Positions 18,344 to 27,231 of a DNA stretch of 64,000 bases are shown piece by piece. The notes under the pieces are model-generated. The model was given only the letters and a program-made list of their open reading frames with translations, did not search any database and was not told the origin of the DNA. Within the stretch, counting starts at the first letter, position 1, and each line of letters starts with the position of its first letter. This DNA is from Microbacterium sp. Marseille-Q6648 (GTDB lineage Bacteria > Actinomycetota > Actinomycetes > Actinomycetales > Microbacteriaceae), in NCBI RefSeq assembly GCF_943181415.1, contig NZ_CALPBZ010000005.1:124001-188000 (forward strand), read 5' to 3'. A program made the translations under genes and the position numbers.

Positions 18344-18913
18344 ATGGTCACGCACAAGGTCGGCTACTTCGTGGGAAGCCTGTCGTCGACATCCATCAAC
18401 CGCACACTGTCGAAGGCGCTCATCCGTCTCGCGCCGAAGGATCTGGAGTTCTCCGAGATCCCGATCGGCAACCTCCCCCTCTACAGCCCCGACTTCGACA
18501 GCGACTACCCGGCCGAGGCGACGGCGCTGAAAGAGGCGATCGCCGCTTCGGACGCGCTCCTCTTCCTCACGCCCGAGTACAACCGCTCCATACCGGGTGC
18601 CCTCAAGAACGCCATCGACTGGGCCTCGCGCCCGTGGGGCGAGAACTCCTTCGACCACATCCCCGCGGCCGTGATCGGCGCATCGGTCGGTCAGATCGGC
18701 ACCGCCGTGGCGCAGCAGAGCCTGCGCGGCGTGCTCAGCTACTGCAACGCCCGGCAGATGACCGCGCCCGAGGCCTACATCCAGTTCTCCGACGAGGTGT
18801 TCACCCCGGAGGGCGAGGTGAAGGACGAAGGGCTCGAGACCTTCCTCCGCGAGTACATGACCGAGTTCCGCGATCACATCGAGCGCGTGCTCACGGTCCT
18901 CCCCCGAGACTGA
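18344..18913 (+). CDS. NADPH-dependent FMN reductase family protein
   Basis: 189 residues, ATG preceded by GGAAGGA. The flavodoxin-like fold shows VGSLSSTSINRTLSKAL (phosphate-binding loop), LPLYSPDFD, the family signature LTPEYNRSIPGALKNAIDW (19 residues, about 85-103) and GASVGQIGTAVAQQSLR. Such enzymes reduce FMN, quinones or azo dyes and chromate using NAD(P)H, generally as an oxidative-stress or detoxifying function. It is a single-gene unit between the vapBC promoter and a convergent LacI gene. Physiological substrate not deducible. Confidence 0.9.
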   Translation: MVTHKVGYFVGSLSSTSINRTLSKALIRLAPKDLEFSEIPIGNLPLYSPDFDSDYPAEATALKEAIAASDALLFLTPEYNRSIPGALKNAIDWASRPWGENSFDHIPAAVIGASVGQIGTAVAQQSLRGVLSYCNARQMTAPEAYIQFSDEVFTPEGEVKDEGLETFLREYMTEFRDHIERVLTVLPRD

Positions 18914-18923
18914 CCCGGCCCCT

Positions 18924-18958
18924 GGCGCGCGGCCGGCATCCGTTGCGGGCCGCGTGCC
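18924..18958. terminator. GC hairpin between convergent FMN reductase and lacI-type genes
   Basis: GGCGCGCGGCC (18924-18934) pairs with GGCCGCGTGCC (18948-18958), eleven pairs with one G-U wobble and a thirteen-base loop. Its position just after the FMN reductase stop and before the convergent regulator stop suits a shared terminator. Confidence 0.5.
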
Positions 18959-19001
18959 GGCTCATGAGGGAGTGACGGGCTCCACCGTCACCAAGGCGCC
19001 G

Positions 19002-20069
19002 TCACGAAGAGGCCGCGCCCGTGGAGGCCCGGATGACGAGTTCCGTCTGGAGCAGCCCGCCATCGACAGCAGCCGCCGGGTCGGCGGCGAGATGGGCGAG
19101 CACGTTGTCGGCCGCGCGCCGACCGGCCAGCTCCAGCTGGGAGCGGACGGTGGTGAGGGCCGGCACGACGAGTTCGCTGCCGAAGATGTCGTCGAACCCG
19201 GTGACGCTGAGATCGCGCGGCACGATGACCCCGCTCTCGGCGGCCGCCTGCATGAGCCCGATCGCGATCAGATCGTTGAAGGCCACGACGGCGCTCACCC
19301 GCGCTGCCCGGACCCGTCGGATCGCGTCGCGCCCGCCCTCGATCGTCGGGGCGACCGGCCCGATCTCGACCAGCGCGATCCCGAGCCCCTCGGCGTGCTC
19401 GAGCATGCGCTCCCACCGTCGACCGCTGATCCACGACGTCTCAGGGCCCGACACGTAGGCGATGGAGCGGTGGCCGAGCCCGCTCAAGTGCGTCATCAGC
19501 TGCCCGACGCCGTGATCCACATCGGGCAGGATGCTGTCGACGCCGGTGACCGCGCGATTGATCAGCACCATGGGCTTCCGCGCCGCGACAGCGGCGAGCG
19601 CATCGTCACCGAGCCGGGTCGTGGCGAGGATGAGGCCGTCGACGCTCGGCAGCAGCCGCTCGATCGTCTCGGCCTCGGCGACATCGGATTCCTGCGATTC
19701 GGCGACGACAAGCGTGTAGCCCGCCGCGCTGGCCGCCTGCTCGGCCCCGCGCACGATGCCGAACACGACCGGGTTGGTGATGTCGGCGACCACGAGCGCG
19801 ATCGTGTGGCTGCGGCCGGTGTTGAGCGCCCGCGCCATGGGGTTCGCGCGGAAGTTCAGCCGCGCGGCGGCGTCGCGGATCCTCGCCTCGGTCTTCTGGC
19901 TGATGCGACCCGGGGTCGACAGCGCCCTCGAGACGGTGGACGGACTCACCCCGGCCAGCTCGGCGATGTCGTAGATGGTCGCGGATCCGCCGCGCTTGCG
20001 GATGCGTTCCATCACGGCGAGCGGGATGCCGTCCGGTGACGGCGCGGGCGCCGGTTCGGCGTCAGCCAT
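19002..20069 (-). CDS. LacI family transcriptional regulator of the glucuronate genes
   Basis: 355 residues. After a 30-residue N-terminal extension comes the DNA-binding helix-turn-helix TIYDIAELAGVSPSTVSRAL and the hinge helix region NFRANPMARALNTG, then the periplasmic-binding-like sensor domain with VVADITNPVVFGIVRGAE, AFNDLIAIGLM and SVTGFDDIFGSEL. The final gene of the uxaC-uxuB-manD-lacI series, it is the natural candidate for binding the two CAAnCGnTT sites at 24258 and 24323. A translation start at the internal Met-20 is possible and would remove most of the extension. Inducer presumably a uronate or KDG (inference). Confidence 0.87.
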   Translation of the reverse strand: MADAEPAPAPSPDGIPLAVMERIRKRGGSATIYDIAELAGVSPSTVSRALSTPGRISQKTEARIRDAAARLNFRANPMARALNTGRSHTIALVVADITNPVVFGIVRGAEQAASAAGYTLVVAESQESDVAEAETIERLLPSVDGLILATTRLGDDALAAVAARKPMVLINRAVTGVDSILPDVDHGVGQLMTHLSGLGHRSIAYVSGPETSWISGRRWERMLEHAEGLGIALVEIGPVAPTIEGGRDAIRRVRAARVSAVVAFNDLIAIGLMQAAAESGVIVPRDLSVTGFDDIFGSELVVPALTTVRSQLELAGRRAADNVLAHLAADPAAAVDGGLLQTELVIRASTGAASS

Positions 20070-20182
20070 GGGCTTCGAGGGTCGCCGGCTGCGACGTCAG
20101 GGGTGCGGGGGCCATGAAGTGATTCTCGCGCGCCGCGGCACGCGCGGCGGACAGCGCGGCGCCACCCGGGGCATCGACCTTC

Positions 20183-21421
20183 TCACCAGTCATGGACGGT
20201 GCCGTCGAGCAGCCGGTTGTAGGGCAGATATGCCTGCGCGTACGGATACTTGCCGGCCTCGTCCACGTCGAGGTCGACACCGAGGCCGGGCTTGTCGCCG
20301 GGGTGCAGGTAGCCGTCGGTCCACGTGAAGGACTGCTGGAACACCTGGTCGGTGCACTGTCCGTGCTGCATGTACTCCTGGATTCCGAAGTTGTGGATGG
20401 CCAGGCCCAGGTGCATGGCCGCGGCCATGCCGACCGGGGAGATGTCGGTGGGGCCGTGCATGCCCGACTTGATCTGGTACATCGCGGCGTAGTCGAGGGT
20501 CTTCTTCAGCGGGGTGATGCCGCCCATGTGGGTGACGGCGCCACGCACGTAGTCGATGAGCTGGTCGCGGATGATGTCTTTGAAGTCCCACACCGTGTTG
20601 AAGATCTCGCCGATCGCGAGCGGCGTGGTGGTGTGCTGGCGCACCAGCCGCAGCGCTTCCTGGTTCTCGGCGGGCGTGCAGTCCTCGAGCCAGAACAGGT
20701 CGTAGGGCTCGAGGTCCTTCCCCAGGCGTGCGGCCTGGATGGGGGTCATGCGGTGGTGGCCGTCGTGCAGCAGCGGGATGTCGGGGCCGAACTCGTTGCG
20801 GACGGCCTCGAAGACGCCGGGCAGGTGGTTGAGGTAGGCGCGGGTGTCCCAGTCCTCCTCGATCGGCTTCGCTCCGCGCCGGGCGGGCTCGTGGTCGTAG
20901 CGGACGGTGGCGTCGCCGACATCGGCGCCCTGGGCGGCGATGCCGTAGATCGCCTTCAGGGTCGGCACACCCGTCTGCACCCGGATCGCCTTGTACCCCT
21001 GCTCCTGGTGGGCGCGGATGGAGTCGAACAGCTCGGGCAGCTCTTTGCCCGACGCGTGCCCGTAGGCCATCAGCCCGTTGCGCGACGCGCCGCCCAGCAG
21101 CTGGTACACCGGCATCCCGGCGGCCTTGCCCTTGATGTCCCACAGCGCCATGTCGACCGCCGCGCTGGCGGCCATCGTGACGGGTCCGCGTCGCCAGTAG
21201 GCGGAGCGGTAGAGGAACTGCCACGTGTCTTCGATGCGCGAAGCATCGGCGCCGATGAGCAGCGGCACGACGTGCTCGCGCAGGTAGGCGACGACGGCGA
21301 GCTCGCGCCCGTTCAGGGTGGCGTCGCCGAGCCCGACGTGACCTTCGTCGGTCGTGAGTCGCAGGGTGACGAAATTGCGATCGGGGCTGGTGACGATCAC
21401 CTCGGCCTTGTCGATGATCAT
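20183..21421 (-). CDS. manD: D-mannonate dehydratase, enolase superfamily
   Basis: 412 residues; ATG at 21421 with GAAGGAG seven bases upstream, overlapping the uxuB stop by ATGA. It matches the ManD/RspA branch throughout: [92 protein letters not shown] and the C-terminal [15 protein letters not shown]. The Asp/Glu/Glu magnesium ligands of the enolase superfamily lie in HDGHH, LEDCTP and GEIFN. It dehydrates D-mannonate to 2-keto-3-deoxygluconate, the third step after UxaC and UxuB. No KDG kinase or aldolase is in the window. Confidence 0.92.
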   Translation of the reverse strand: MIIDKAEVIVTSPDRNFVTLRLTTDEGHVGLGDATLNGRELAVVAYLREHVVPLLIGADASRIEDTWQFLYRSAYWRRGPVTMAASAAVDMALWDIKGKAAGMPVYQLLGGASRNGLMAYGHASGKELPELFDSIRAHQEQGYKAIRVQTGVPTLKAIYGIAAQGADVGDATVRYDHEPARRGAKPIEEDWDTRAYLNHLPGVFEAVRNEFGPDIPLLHDGHHRMTPIQAARLGKDLEPYDLFWLEDCTPAENQEALRLVRQHTTTPLAIGEIFNTVWDFKDIIRDQLIDYVRGAVTHMGGITPLKKTLDYAAMYQIKSGMHGPTDISPVGMAAAMHLGLAIHNFGIQEYMQHGQCTDQVFQQSFTWTDGYLHPGDKPGLGVDLDVDEAGKYPYAQAYLPYNRLLDGTVHDW

Positions 21422-22827
21422 TGACGTGCTCCTTCGTGGGTGAGGGGGATGCCTGTGGTGACGGCCGGGAGAGCCGCATCGATCTGCGCGACGAGGCCGG
21501 GCGATGCAGCGGAGTCGGGCGAGACGAGCGCGAGAAGTGCCGTGATGGGATCGTCCGAGGCCGCTGCCAGACGGACGTCGTCGGCGCGTGCGTCCGGGGC
21601 GAGGTCGCCGGCGAGCACCCAGTCGATCCACACCGCGAGCGCCGCGGCCGACCCGGCCGGCTCTCGTCCGGCGCGCACCGAGCGCTCGGCGACGGCGGCG
21701 AAGCGGAACTGTGCCTTGGTGGTCGCCTCGGCGGCGATCTGGCCGAGCCGGTGGACGATGCGCGGGTTGGCGAAGCGTTCGAGAAGCTGCGCCCGGTACG
21801 CCACGTGTTCGGTTCCCGGCGGCAGGTTCTGCACGGCCTCGGCCCAGAAGGCCTCGACCAGAGCACGGCACTCGGGGTGGGCGATGGCGTCGGCCACGGT
21901 GTGGAGCCCGCGGCGCAGTCCCGCGAAAGCGAGGATGCTGTGGGCACCGTTGAGCAGCCACAGCTTGCGGTTCTCCCAGGGCTCGATGTCGTCCACGAAG
22001 CGGGCCCCGGCGCTCTCCCAGTCGGGCCGCCCGGCGGGGAAGTCGCCCGCGAGCACCCAGTCGGCGAACGGCTCGGTGACCACGGGCGCGCGGTCGACCC
22101 ACCCCGCCTCGGCGACGACGGCCGGCGCCTCGTCGATATGAGGGGTGATCCGGTCGACGGAGGTGCTCACGAACGAGACATGGGTGCTGATCCAGGCGGC
22201 CAGCGACGCGTCGACTTGCTCGGCGAGGGCGGCGAGGCCCGCGGCGAGAAACGAGCCGTTGTCGGGGATGTTGTCGCACGACACGATCGCGATCGCACCG
22301 GCATCCGCCCGACGACGCGCGTCGAGCGCGAAGAGCAGCCGACCGAGCACGGTCTCGGGCCGCGGCGACGCGGAGCGCAGCTGCTCGAGGTCGGCGCGCA
22401 CGAGCGGGTCGTCGAGGTCGAGTCCGCCGTCGGGCCGGAGGCGGTAGCCGCTCTCGGTGATGGTCAGGGTGACGATCGCGACGCGCGGGTCGGCGAGCAG
22501 GTCGGCGAGCCGGGTCACGTCGACACCGGCGACCGCCTCGACGAGGCTGGTCACGACCTCGACGCGGTCGGCCTCGGGGCCGCGCTCGACGAGCGCGAAC
22601 AGGCCGTCCTGCGCGGTCAGGTCTTCGGCGATGCGGGTGGAGCGACCGGTGATGGCGGCGATGCCCCATGCACCGGCGTCGGCGGCGCGGGAGGTGTACC
22701 ACGCCTGGTGAGCCCGGAAGAAGTGCCCGAGCCCGAGGTGGACGATGCGGACGGGGGGCGCCTCGACGCGGCCGGGTTCGCGCTCGGCGAGGGCCTTCCG
22801 TGTGAGCGGGGTGGCGGTGGCGATCAC
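21418..22827 (-). CDS. uxuB: mannitol dehydrogenase family protein, probable D-fructuronate reductase
   Basis: 469 residues from the GTG at 22827, which overlaps the uxaC stop (GTGA). The N-terminal Rossmann segment is [20 protein letters not shown], with SCDNIPDNG and the polyol-dehydrogenase signature region near 170-180, and the C-terminal helical domain contains [17 protein letters not shown] and the catalytic lysine-asparagine segment [14 protein letters not shown]. Between uxaC and manD the expected reaction is NADH-dependent reduction of D-fructuronate to D-mannonate. Tagaturonate or mannitol activity is less likely given the neighbours. Confidence 0.9.
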   Translation of the reverse strand: MIATATPLTRKALAEREPGRVEAPPVRIVHLGLGHFFRAHQAWYTSRAADAGAWGIAAITGRSTRIAEDLTAQDGLFALVERGPEADRVEVVTSLVEAVAGVDVTRLADLLADPRVAIVTLTITESGYRLRPDGGLDLDDPLVRADLEQLRSASPRPETVLGRLLFALDARRRADAGAIAIVSCDNIPDNGSFLAAGLAALAEQVDASLAAWISTHVSFVSTSVDRITPHIDEAPAVVAEAGWVDRAPVVTEPFADWVLAGDFPAGRPDWESAGARFVDDIEPWENRKLWLLNGAHSILAFAGLRRGLHTVADAIAHPECRALVEAFWAEAVQNLPPGTEHVAYRAQLLERFANPRIVHRLGQIAAEATTKAQFRFAAVAERSVRAGREPAGSAAALAVWIDWVLAGDLAPDARADDVRLAAASDDPITALLALVSPDSAASPGLVAQIDAALPAVTTGIPLTHEGARQ

Positions 22828-24224
22828 AGCTTGAACACCTCTCGCGGGATGGCGTCGACGAGATCGCGGGCGATCCGCCGTGCCGTCGGGAGCGTGGCGC
22901 GCCCCTCGACGACCAGGCGCGCCAGGAAGGCGGCGTCGACGCGGCGGGCGGTGTCGTGGCGGGCGGGGATCGACAGGAAGGCGCGGGTGTCGTCGATGAA
23001 GCCGCTCGATCGGTAGAGCCCCGCCGTCTCGGTGGTCGCGGCACGCCAGCGCATCATGGCGTCGGGGGCGTCGAGGAACCACCACGGCGCACCGATGAAG
23101 ACGCTCGGGTAGAACCCGGCGAGCGGGGCGATCTCGCGTGAGAACGCCGTCTCATCCACGGTGAACAGCACCAGGTGGAACCCCGGCGCGGTGCCGAAGG
23201 CCTGCAGCAGCGGCCGGAGGTTCTCGGTGTACTCCGTGCGCACCGGGATGTCGTGGCCGGTGTCGGCGCCGTGCGCCCGGAGCGTCTCGGGGTGATGGTT
23301 GCGGTGCACGCCGGGGTGCACCGTCATGACGAGGCCGTCGGCGACGCTCATCCGCGCCATCTGGAACAGCATGTGGCCGCGGAAGAGGCGTGCGTCCGCG
23401 GCATCCGCTCCCCCTCCGGCCACCCGTCGGAACAGCTGCTCCGCATCGGCGGCGTCCAGGTCGGTCGTGAACGGCTCGTACACCCCGTGATCCGCAGAGA
23501 CGGCGCCGTGCGCGGCGAAATGCGCCCGGCGCTCCTCGAGGGCGCGCAGATAGCCGGCGAAGCTGTGCGGCTGCGCCGTGGTCGCGAGCAGTCGCTCCAC
23601 CCGGTCGGCGAAGTCGGCGCCGGCCGGGTCGAGATAGGCGTCGGGACGGAAGGTCGGGAGCACCCGACCGCGGAAGGTGGAGTCGTCGGCCAGGCGACGG
23701 TGGACGGAGAGATCGTCGAGGGGGTCGTCCGTCGTGGCGAGCACCTCGATGTCGAACCGCTCGAAGAGGGCGCGGGGGCGGAACTCCGGGCGGCGAAGCG
23801 CCTCGTCGATGCGGTCGTAGATGCGATCGGCCGAGTCCGGAGCGAGCTCTTCGTCGACGCCGAAGAGGGTCTCCAGCTCGTGGGTGATCCAGTACGCGCT
23901 GGCGGTGCCGGTGAACTTGTGCCAATGCGAAGCCAGCGTCCGCCATGCCTCACGGGGGTCGGCGGGAGCCCCGGCGACCCCGAGCTCGGCGAGCGGGACT
24001 CCGAACGAGTGCAGCAGGCGGGTGACGTAATGATCACGCGAGACGAGAAGCTCGGTCGGATTCCGGAACGCCGCATCTTCGGCCAACAGCGACGGCTCAA
24101 CGTGACCGTGGGGCGACAGAATCGGCGCCGTGGCGACCTCGGCGTACAGCTCCTCGGCGACCTCTCGCGCGAGGCCGTCGGGGGGAAGCAGGCGCGAGAG
24201 TTGCGGGCGGATCGTCTTCGACAT
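22824..24224 (-). CDS. uxaC: glucuronate isomerase
   Basis: 466 residues, the usual UxaC length. Amidohydrolase-like fold with [17 protein letters not shown] near 37 (the metal-binding H-x-H), [34 protein letters not shown] and the C-terminal [19 protein letters not shown]. It isomerises D-glucuronate to D-fructuronate. The upstream sequence gives a TTGACA -35 and a CACGCT -10 six bases before the ATG, so the transcript is probably leaderless. First gene of uxaC-uxuB-manD, with GTGA and ATGA overlaps throughout. Confidence 0.93.
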   Translation of the reverse strand: MSKTIRPQLSRLLPPDGLAREVAEELYAEVATAPILSPHGHVEPSLLAEDAAFRNPTELLVSRDHYVTRLLHSFGVPLAELGVAGAPADPREAWRTLASHWHKFTGTASAYWITHELETLFGVDEELAPDSADRIYDRIDEALRRPEFRPRALFERFDIEVLATTDDPLDDLSVHRRLADDSTFRGRVLPTFRPDAYLDPAGADFADRVERLLATTAQPHSFAGYLRALEERRAHFAAHGAVSADHGVYEPFTTDLDAADAEQLFRRVAGGGADAADARLFRGHMLFQMARMSVADGLVMTVHPGVHRNHHPETLRAHGADTGHDIPVRTEYTENLRPLLQAFGTAPGFHLVLFTVDETAFSREIAPLAGFYPSVFIGAPWWFLDAPDAMMRWRAATTETAGLYRSSGFIDDTRAFLSIPARHDTARRVDAAFLARLVVEGRATLPTARRIARDLVDAIPREVFKL

Positions 24225-24230
24225 GACTCA

Positions 24231-24267
24231 AGCGTGATCGAGTCCACCCGGGTCTGTCAACCGATTT
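24231..24267 (-). promoter_or_regulatory. uxaC operon promoter with LacI-type operator
   Basis: On the minus strand TTGACA (24255-24260) is followed after 18 bases by CACGCT (24231-24236), then six bases to the ATG. The half-symmetric CAACCGATTT (24258-24267) has the CAAnCGnTT core of LacI-family operators and overlaps the -35 box, so a bound repressor would block RNA polymerase. Confidence 0.6.
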
Positions 24268-24318
24268 CCGCTCCGAGTGACGCTTTTCACGGGGCCTAGC
24301 GGGCTCCAGACGCGATTG

Positions 24319-24348
24319 TTGTCAATCGGTTGCGGATCGCGATATGTT
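24319..24348 (+). promoter_or_regulatory. beta-glucuronidase promoter with LacI-type operator
   Basis: TTGTCA (24319-24324) and TATGTT (24343-24348) are spaced by 18 bases. CAATCGGTTG (24323-24332), a CAAnCGnTTG palindrome, overlaps the end of the -35. It shares its core with the site at 24258, 65 bases away, so a dimer-of-dimers could loop the divergent region. Confidence 0.6.
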
Positions 24349-24427
24349 CATTACGGGTCACTGGGAATCACCGCCGTGAAGTAGAGGGGGCGTCGACCGC
24401 CGGGCTCACGACGAAGGGATAGGCAGC

Positions 24428-26248
24428 ATGCTGCAGCCGAAAGACACCCGCACCCGCGAGCGACGCCGCCTTGACGGACTGTGGCGCTTCCGCGCCGACC
24501 CCGACGGCGTCGGCCGCTCCGCGGCGTGGTTCGGGGGCCCACTGGCCGAGGCGATCACCATGCCCGTGCCGGCGAGCTACAACGACATCGTCCCCGGACG
24601 GACCCTCCACGACTACGTCGGCGAGGTGTTCTACCAGACCGAGACTGTCCTCCCTCGGACGTGGTCCGGGCAGCGCATCGTGCTGCGATTCGACGCTGCC
24701 ACGCACCGCGCGACCGTGTGGGTCGGCGACCGCGAGGTCGTAGACCACGAGGGCGGCTACCTCCCGTTCGAGGCCGACATCACCGACGCCGTCACCCCGG
24801 GCGAGCCCGTCAGGATCACCGTCGCCGTCGACAACCGCCTGCGGTGGGACACCCTCCCGCCCGGGTTCGTGGTCGACACCGCGCACGGCCCCCGCCAGAA
24901 GCAGATGCACGACTTCTTCAACTACGCGGGTCTGCACCGGTCGGTGTGGCTCTCGACGACACCCGTCACCTTCGTCGACGACGTCACGGTGGTCACGCGC
25001 GTCGACGGCGACCCGGTCCGCGGCCCGGTGACCGGCATCGTCGACTACGAGGTCGCCCTCGCCGGGATCGATGCCGATGTCGCCGAGATCGAGACCGAGC
25101 TGGTCGACGAGGCCGGACGCGTGGTTTCGCGCGGGACAGGAGGCGCAGCATCCCTTCGCATCGACGACGCCACCCTGTGGACACCGGGGACGGGCGGCAT
25201 GTACACCCTCGTGGTGCGCGTGCGGCGCGGCGGCGAGCTCGTCGACGAGTACCCCCAGCGCGTCGGGGTCCGCACCGTGGAGGTGCGCGGCCACGAGTTC
25301 CTGATCAACGGCGAGCCGTTCTACTTCCGCGGGTTCGGGATGCACGAAGACCACCTCGTCCAGGGCAAGGGCCACTCGGACGTCGACATGGTGCACGACT
25401 TCGAGATCCTCAAGTGGATCGGCGCGAACTCGTTCCGCACGTCGCACTATCCGTACGCCGAGGAGTTCCTCGACTACGCGGACGACCACGGCATCGTGGT
25501 CATCGACGAGACCGCGGCGGTGGGCATGAACGCCACCGTCGGCAACGTCATCGGCGCGAACATCGACCGCGTCTACGGACCCGACTATGTCTCGGACGAC
25601 ACCCGACGCGCGCACGCGCAGCACATCCGCGACCTCGTCGCCCGTGACAAGAACCATCCGAGCGTGGTGCTGTGGTCGATCGCGAACGAGCCCGAGTCGC
25701 ACACGCCCGAGGCCGTCGAGTACTTCACGCCGCTGTTCGAGCTCACCCGCGAGCTCGATCCCACGCGGCCGGTCGGATTCGTCAATGTGCAGTTCTCCCC
25801 CGCCGGTCAGTGCCTGCTCGCGGCACTCAGCGACGTCATCATGATCAACCGCTACTTCGGGTGGTACACGCAGTCAGGCGATCTGGATGCCGCGCGCGAC
25901 GCCCTGCACGCCGAGCTCGCGGAGTGGGAGAAGACCGGCAAGCCGATCCTGGTCACCGAGTTCGGGGCGGACACGATCGCCGGTCTGCACACCCTCTCCG
26001 GCGCGATGTGGTCGGAGGAGTTCCAGACCGAGCTGGTGGAGATGTACACCGAGGTCTTCGATGCGCACGACGGAGTCCAGGGAGAGCACCTGTGGAACTT
26101 CGCGGACTTCCAGACCAGTCTCGCGATCGTGCGGGCCGACGGCAATCGCAAAGGGGCCTTCACGCGCGACCGTCGGCCCAAGGCCGTCGCGCATCAGCTG
26201 CGCAAGCGCTGGACCGGCAGCACGACCCGAGCGACACCCCAGGACTGA
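24428..26248 (+). CDS. uidA: beta-glucuronidase, glycoside hydrolase family 2
   Basis: 606 residues, close to the 603 of E. coli UidA. GH2 sugar-binding domain to about 175 (FNYAGLHRSVWLS), immunoglobulin-like domain to about 285, and TIM barrel from NGEPFYFRGFGMHEDH on. Acid/base Glu-421 in IANEPES, nucleophile Glu-511 in ILVTEFGAD, and the glucuronate-recognising N-x-K motif GNRKGAF (Asn-573, Lys-575) are all present, so glucuronidase rather than galactosidase activity is expected. No signal peptide, hence cytoplasmic. It releases D-glucuronate for the divergent uxaC-uxuB-manD operon and is likely controlled by the same LacI protein. No glucuronide transporter is in the immediate vicinity. 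Confidence 0.93.
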   Translation: MLQPKDTRTRERRRLDGLWRFRADPDGVGRSAAWFGGPLAEAITMPVPASYNDIVPGRTLHDYVGEVFYQTETVLPRTWSGQRIVLRFDAATHRATVWVGDREVVDHEGGYLPFEADITDAVTPGEPVRITVAVDNRLRWDTLPPGFVVDTAHGPRQKQMHDFFNYAGLHRSVWLSTTPVTFVDDVTVVTRVDGDPVRGPVTGIVDYEVALAGIDADVAEIETELVDEAGRVVSRGTGGAASLRIDDATLWTPGTGGMYTLVVRVRRGGELVDEYPQRVGVRTVEVRGHEFLINGEPFYFRGFGMHEDHLVQGKGHSDVDMVHDFEILKWIGANSFRTSHYPYAEEFLDYADDHGIVVIDETAAVGMNATVGNVIGANIDRVYGPDYVSDDTRRAHAQHIRDLVARDKNHPSVVLWSIANEPESHTPEAVEYFTPLFELTRELDPTRPVGFVNVQFSPAGQCLLAALSDVIMINRYFGWYTQSGDLDAARDALHAELAEWEKTGKPILVTEFGADTIAGLHTLSGAMWSEEFQTELVEMYTEVFDAHDGVQGEHLWNFADFQTSLAIVRADGNRKGAFTRDRRPKAVAHQLRKRWTGSTTRATPQD

Positions 26249-26262
26249 GGCGGCGCGGTCGC

Positions 26263-27126
26263 TCACCCCTTGCGGGTCGCGCGGTACGCGGTCGGACTCA
26301 GGCCGTGCACGCGCGTGAACTGGCGAGAGAAGTAGAACGGGTCCGGCATCCCCACCCGCCTGCCGATCTCGCCCACCGCGAGCGTCGTGCCGTCGAGGAG
26401 GCTTCGCGCGTGCGCCATCTTGAGGGCGATGTGGTGGGCCAGCACGCCTCCGCCGGTGGCCTCGCGGAACAGCGCGGTCAGGTGCGAGGGCGAGACCCCC
26501 ACCATCGCGGCCAGCTCCGCGACCTGCACCCGCCCGTCGACCCGCTGCTCGAGATAGCGCAGCGCCCGCTGAAGCGGGGTGCCCTCTTCAGGCAGCAGCC
26601 GGTCGACGGCGAGCTGAGTGAACAGCCGCCAGACCATACCGGACGTGGCCAGCAGGGTCGCGGGCGTGGAGTCCCGGGCGAGGGAGGTGGAGATCTCGTC
26701 CAGCAGCGCGGTGATGCGGTCGAGCGCACGCAACGACAGCGTGAGGCGGTCGTGCCGGATGCCGGCGGCCCCGACGAGCTCCGGGATGTCGGTGCCTCGC
26801 ACATGACACCACCAGATCGTCCATGGATCGCTCTCACTCGCCCCGTAGGAGTGCCCCACCCCGCTCGGTATCACGATCGCGGTCGATGGTCCTACGCGCT
26901 GACGCTCTCCGGCGGCATCCAACCACCCCTCGCCGGCCACGCAGACGATCACGATCGTCTCAGCGGCACCGTCAGGACGGTACCTGGCGTGCGATCGCGC
27001 GCGAGGGAAGCAACCCGCGTCGGTGACGACCGCCCGACGGGTGACCGGTCGCGCGAGCGCCGCGTCCACCCGCGGGCGAGGCACGACGGTCAGCCGTTCC
27101 CGCTCGAACCCGTCGCCGCGCTCCAT
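26263..27126 (-). CDS. AraC family transcriptional regulator
   Basis: 287 residues. The N-terminal cupin-like arm (about 30-130) shows GAAETIVIVCVAGEGWLDAA and VIPSGVGHSYGASES. Two helix-turn-helix units fill the last 100 residues: VQVAELAAMVGVSPSHLTAL then FREATGGG, and LAVGEIGRRVGMPDPFYFSR then QFTRVHGLSPTAYR. Such proteins activate sugar catabolic genes on binding a carbohydrate. It faces the glucuronidase gene tail to tail and is divergent from the DUF5107/GH35 operon, which is its likely target through the 105-base intergenic region. Confidence 0.88.
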   Translation of the reverse strand: MERGDGFERERLTVVPRPRVDAALARPVTRRAVVTDAGCFPRARSHARYRPDGAAETIVIVCVAGEGWLDAAGERQRVGPSTAIVIPSGVGHSYGASESDPWTIWWCHVRGTDIPELVGAAGIRHDRLTLSLRALDRITALLDEISTSLARDSTPATLLATSGMVWRLFTQLAVDRLLPEEGTPLQRALRYLEQRVDGRVQVAELAAMVGVSPSHLTALFREATGGGVLAHHIALKMAHARSLLDGTTLAVGEIGRRVGMPDPFYFSRQFTRVHGLSPTAYRATRKG

Positions 27127-27196
27127 CCCGACATCATGGCATCCCTCACGCGGCGATGAACCAGCGGATCGTCCAGGCGCAGCATCCGATCAGCCA

Positions 27197-27225
27197 TGGT
27201 CACCTCGCGAGCCGCCACATACGTT
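27197..27225 (+). promoter_or_regulatory. promoter of the DUF5107/GH35 operon (leaderless)
   Basis: TGGTCA (27197-27202) and TACGTT (27220-27225) are spaced by 17 bases; the ATG at 27232 begins six bases after the -10 and no ribosome-binding site is present. This is the reason for preferring 27232 over the in-frame ATG at 27196. Confidence 0.45.
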
Positions 27226-27231
27226 GGCCTG

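Noticed and set aside
20183-23044. Long frame extending manD upstream to about 950 codons
   Set aside because: The upstream part is antisense-frame noise through uxuB; the ManD start at 21421 has a ribosome-binding site and matches the family N-terminus.
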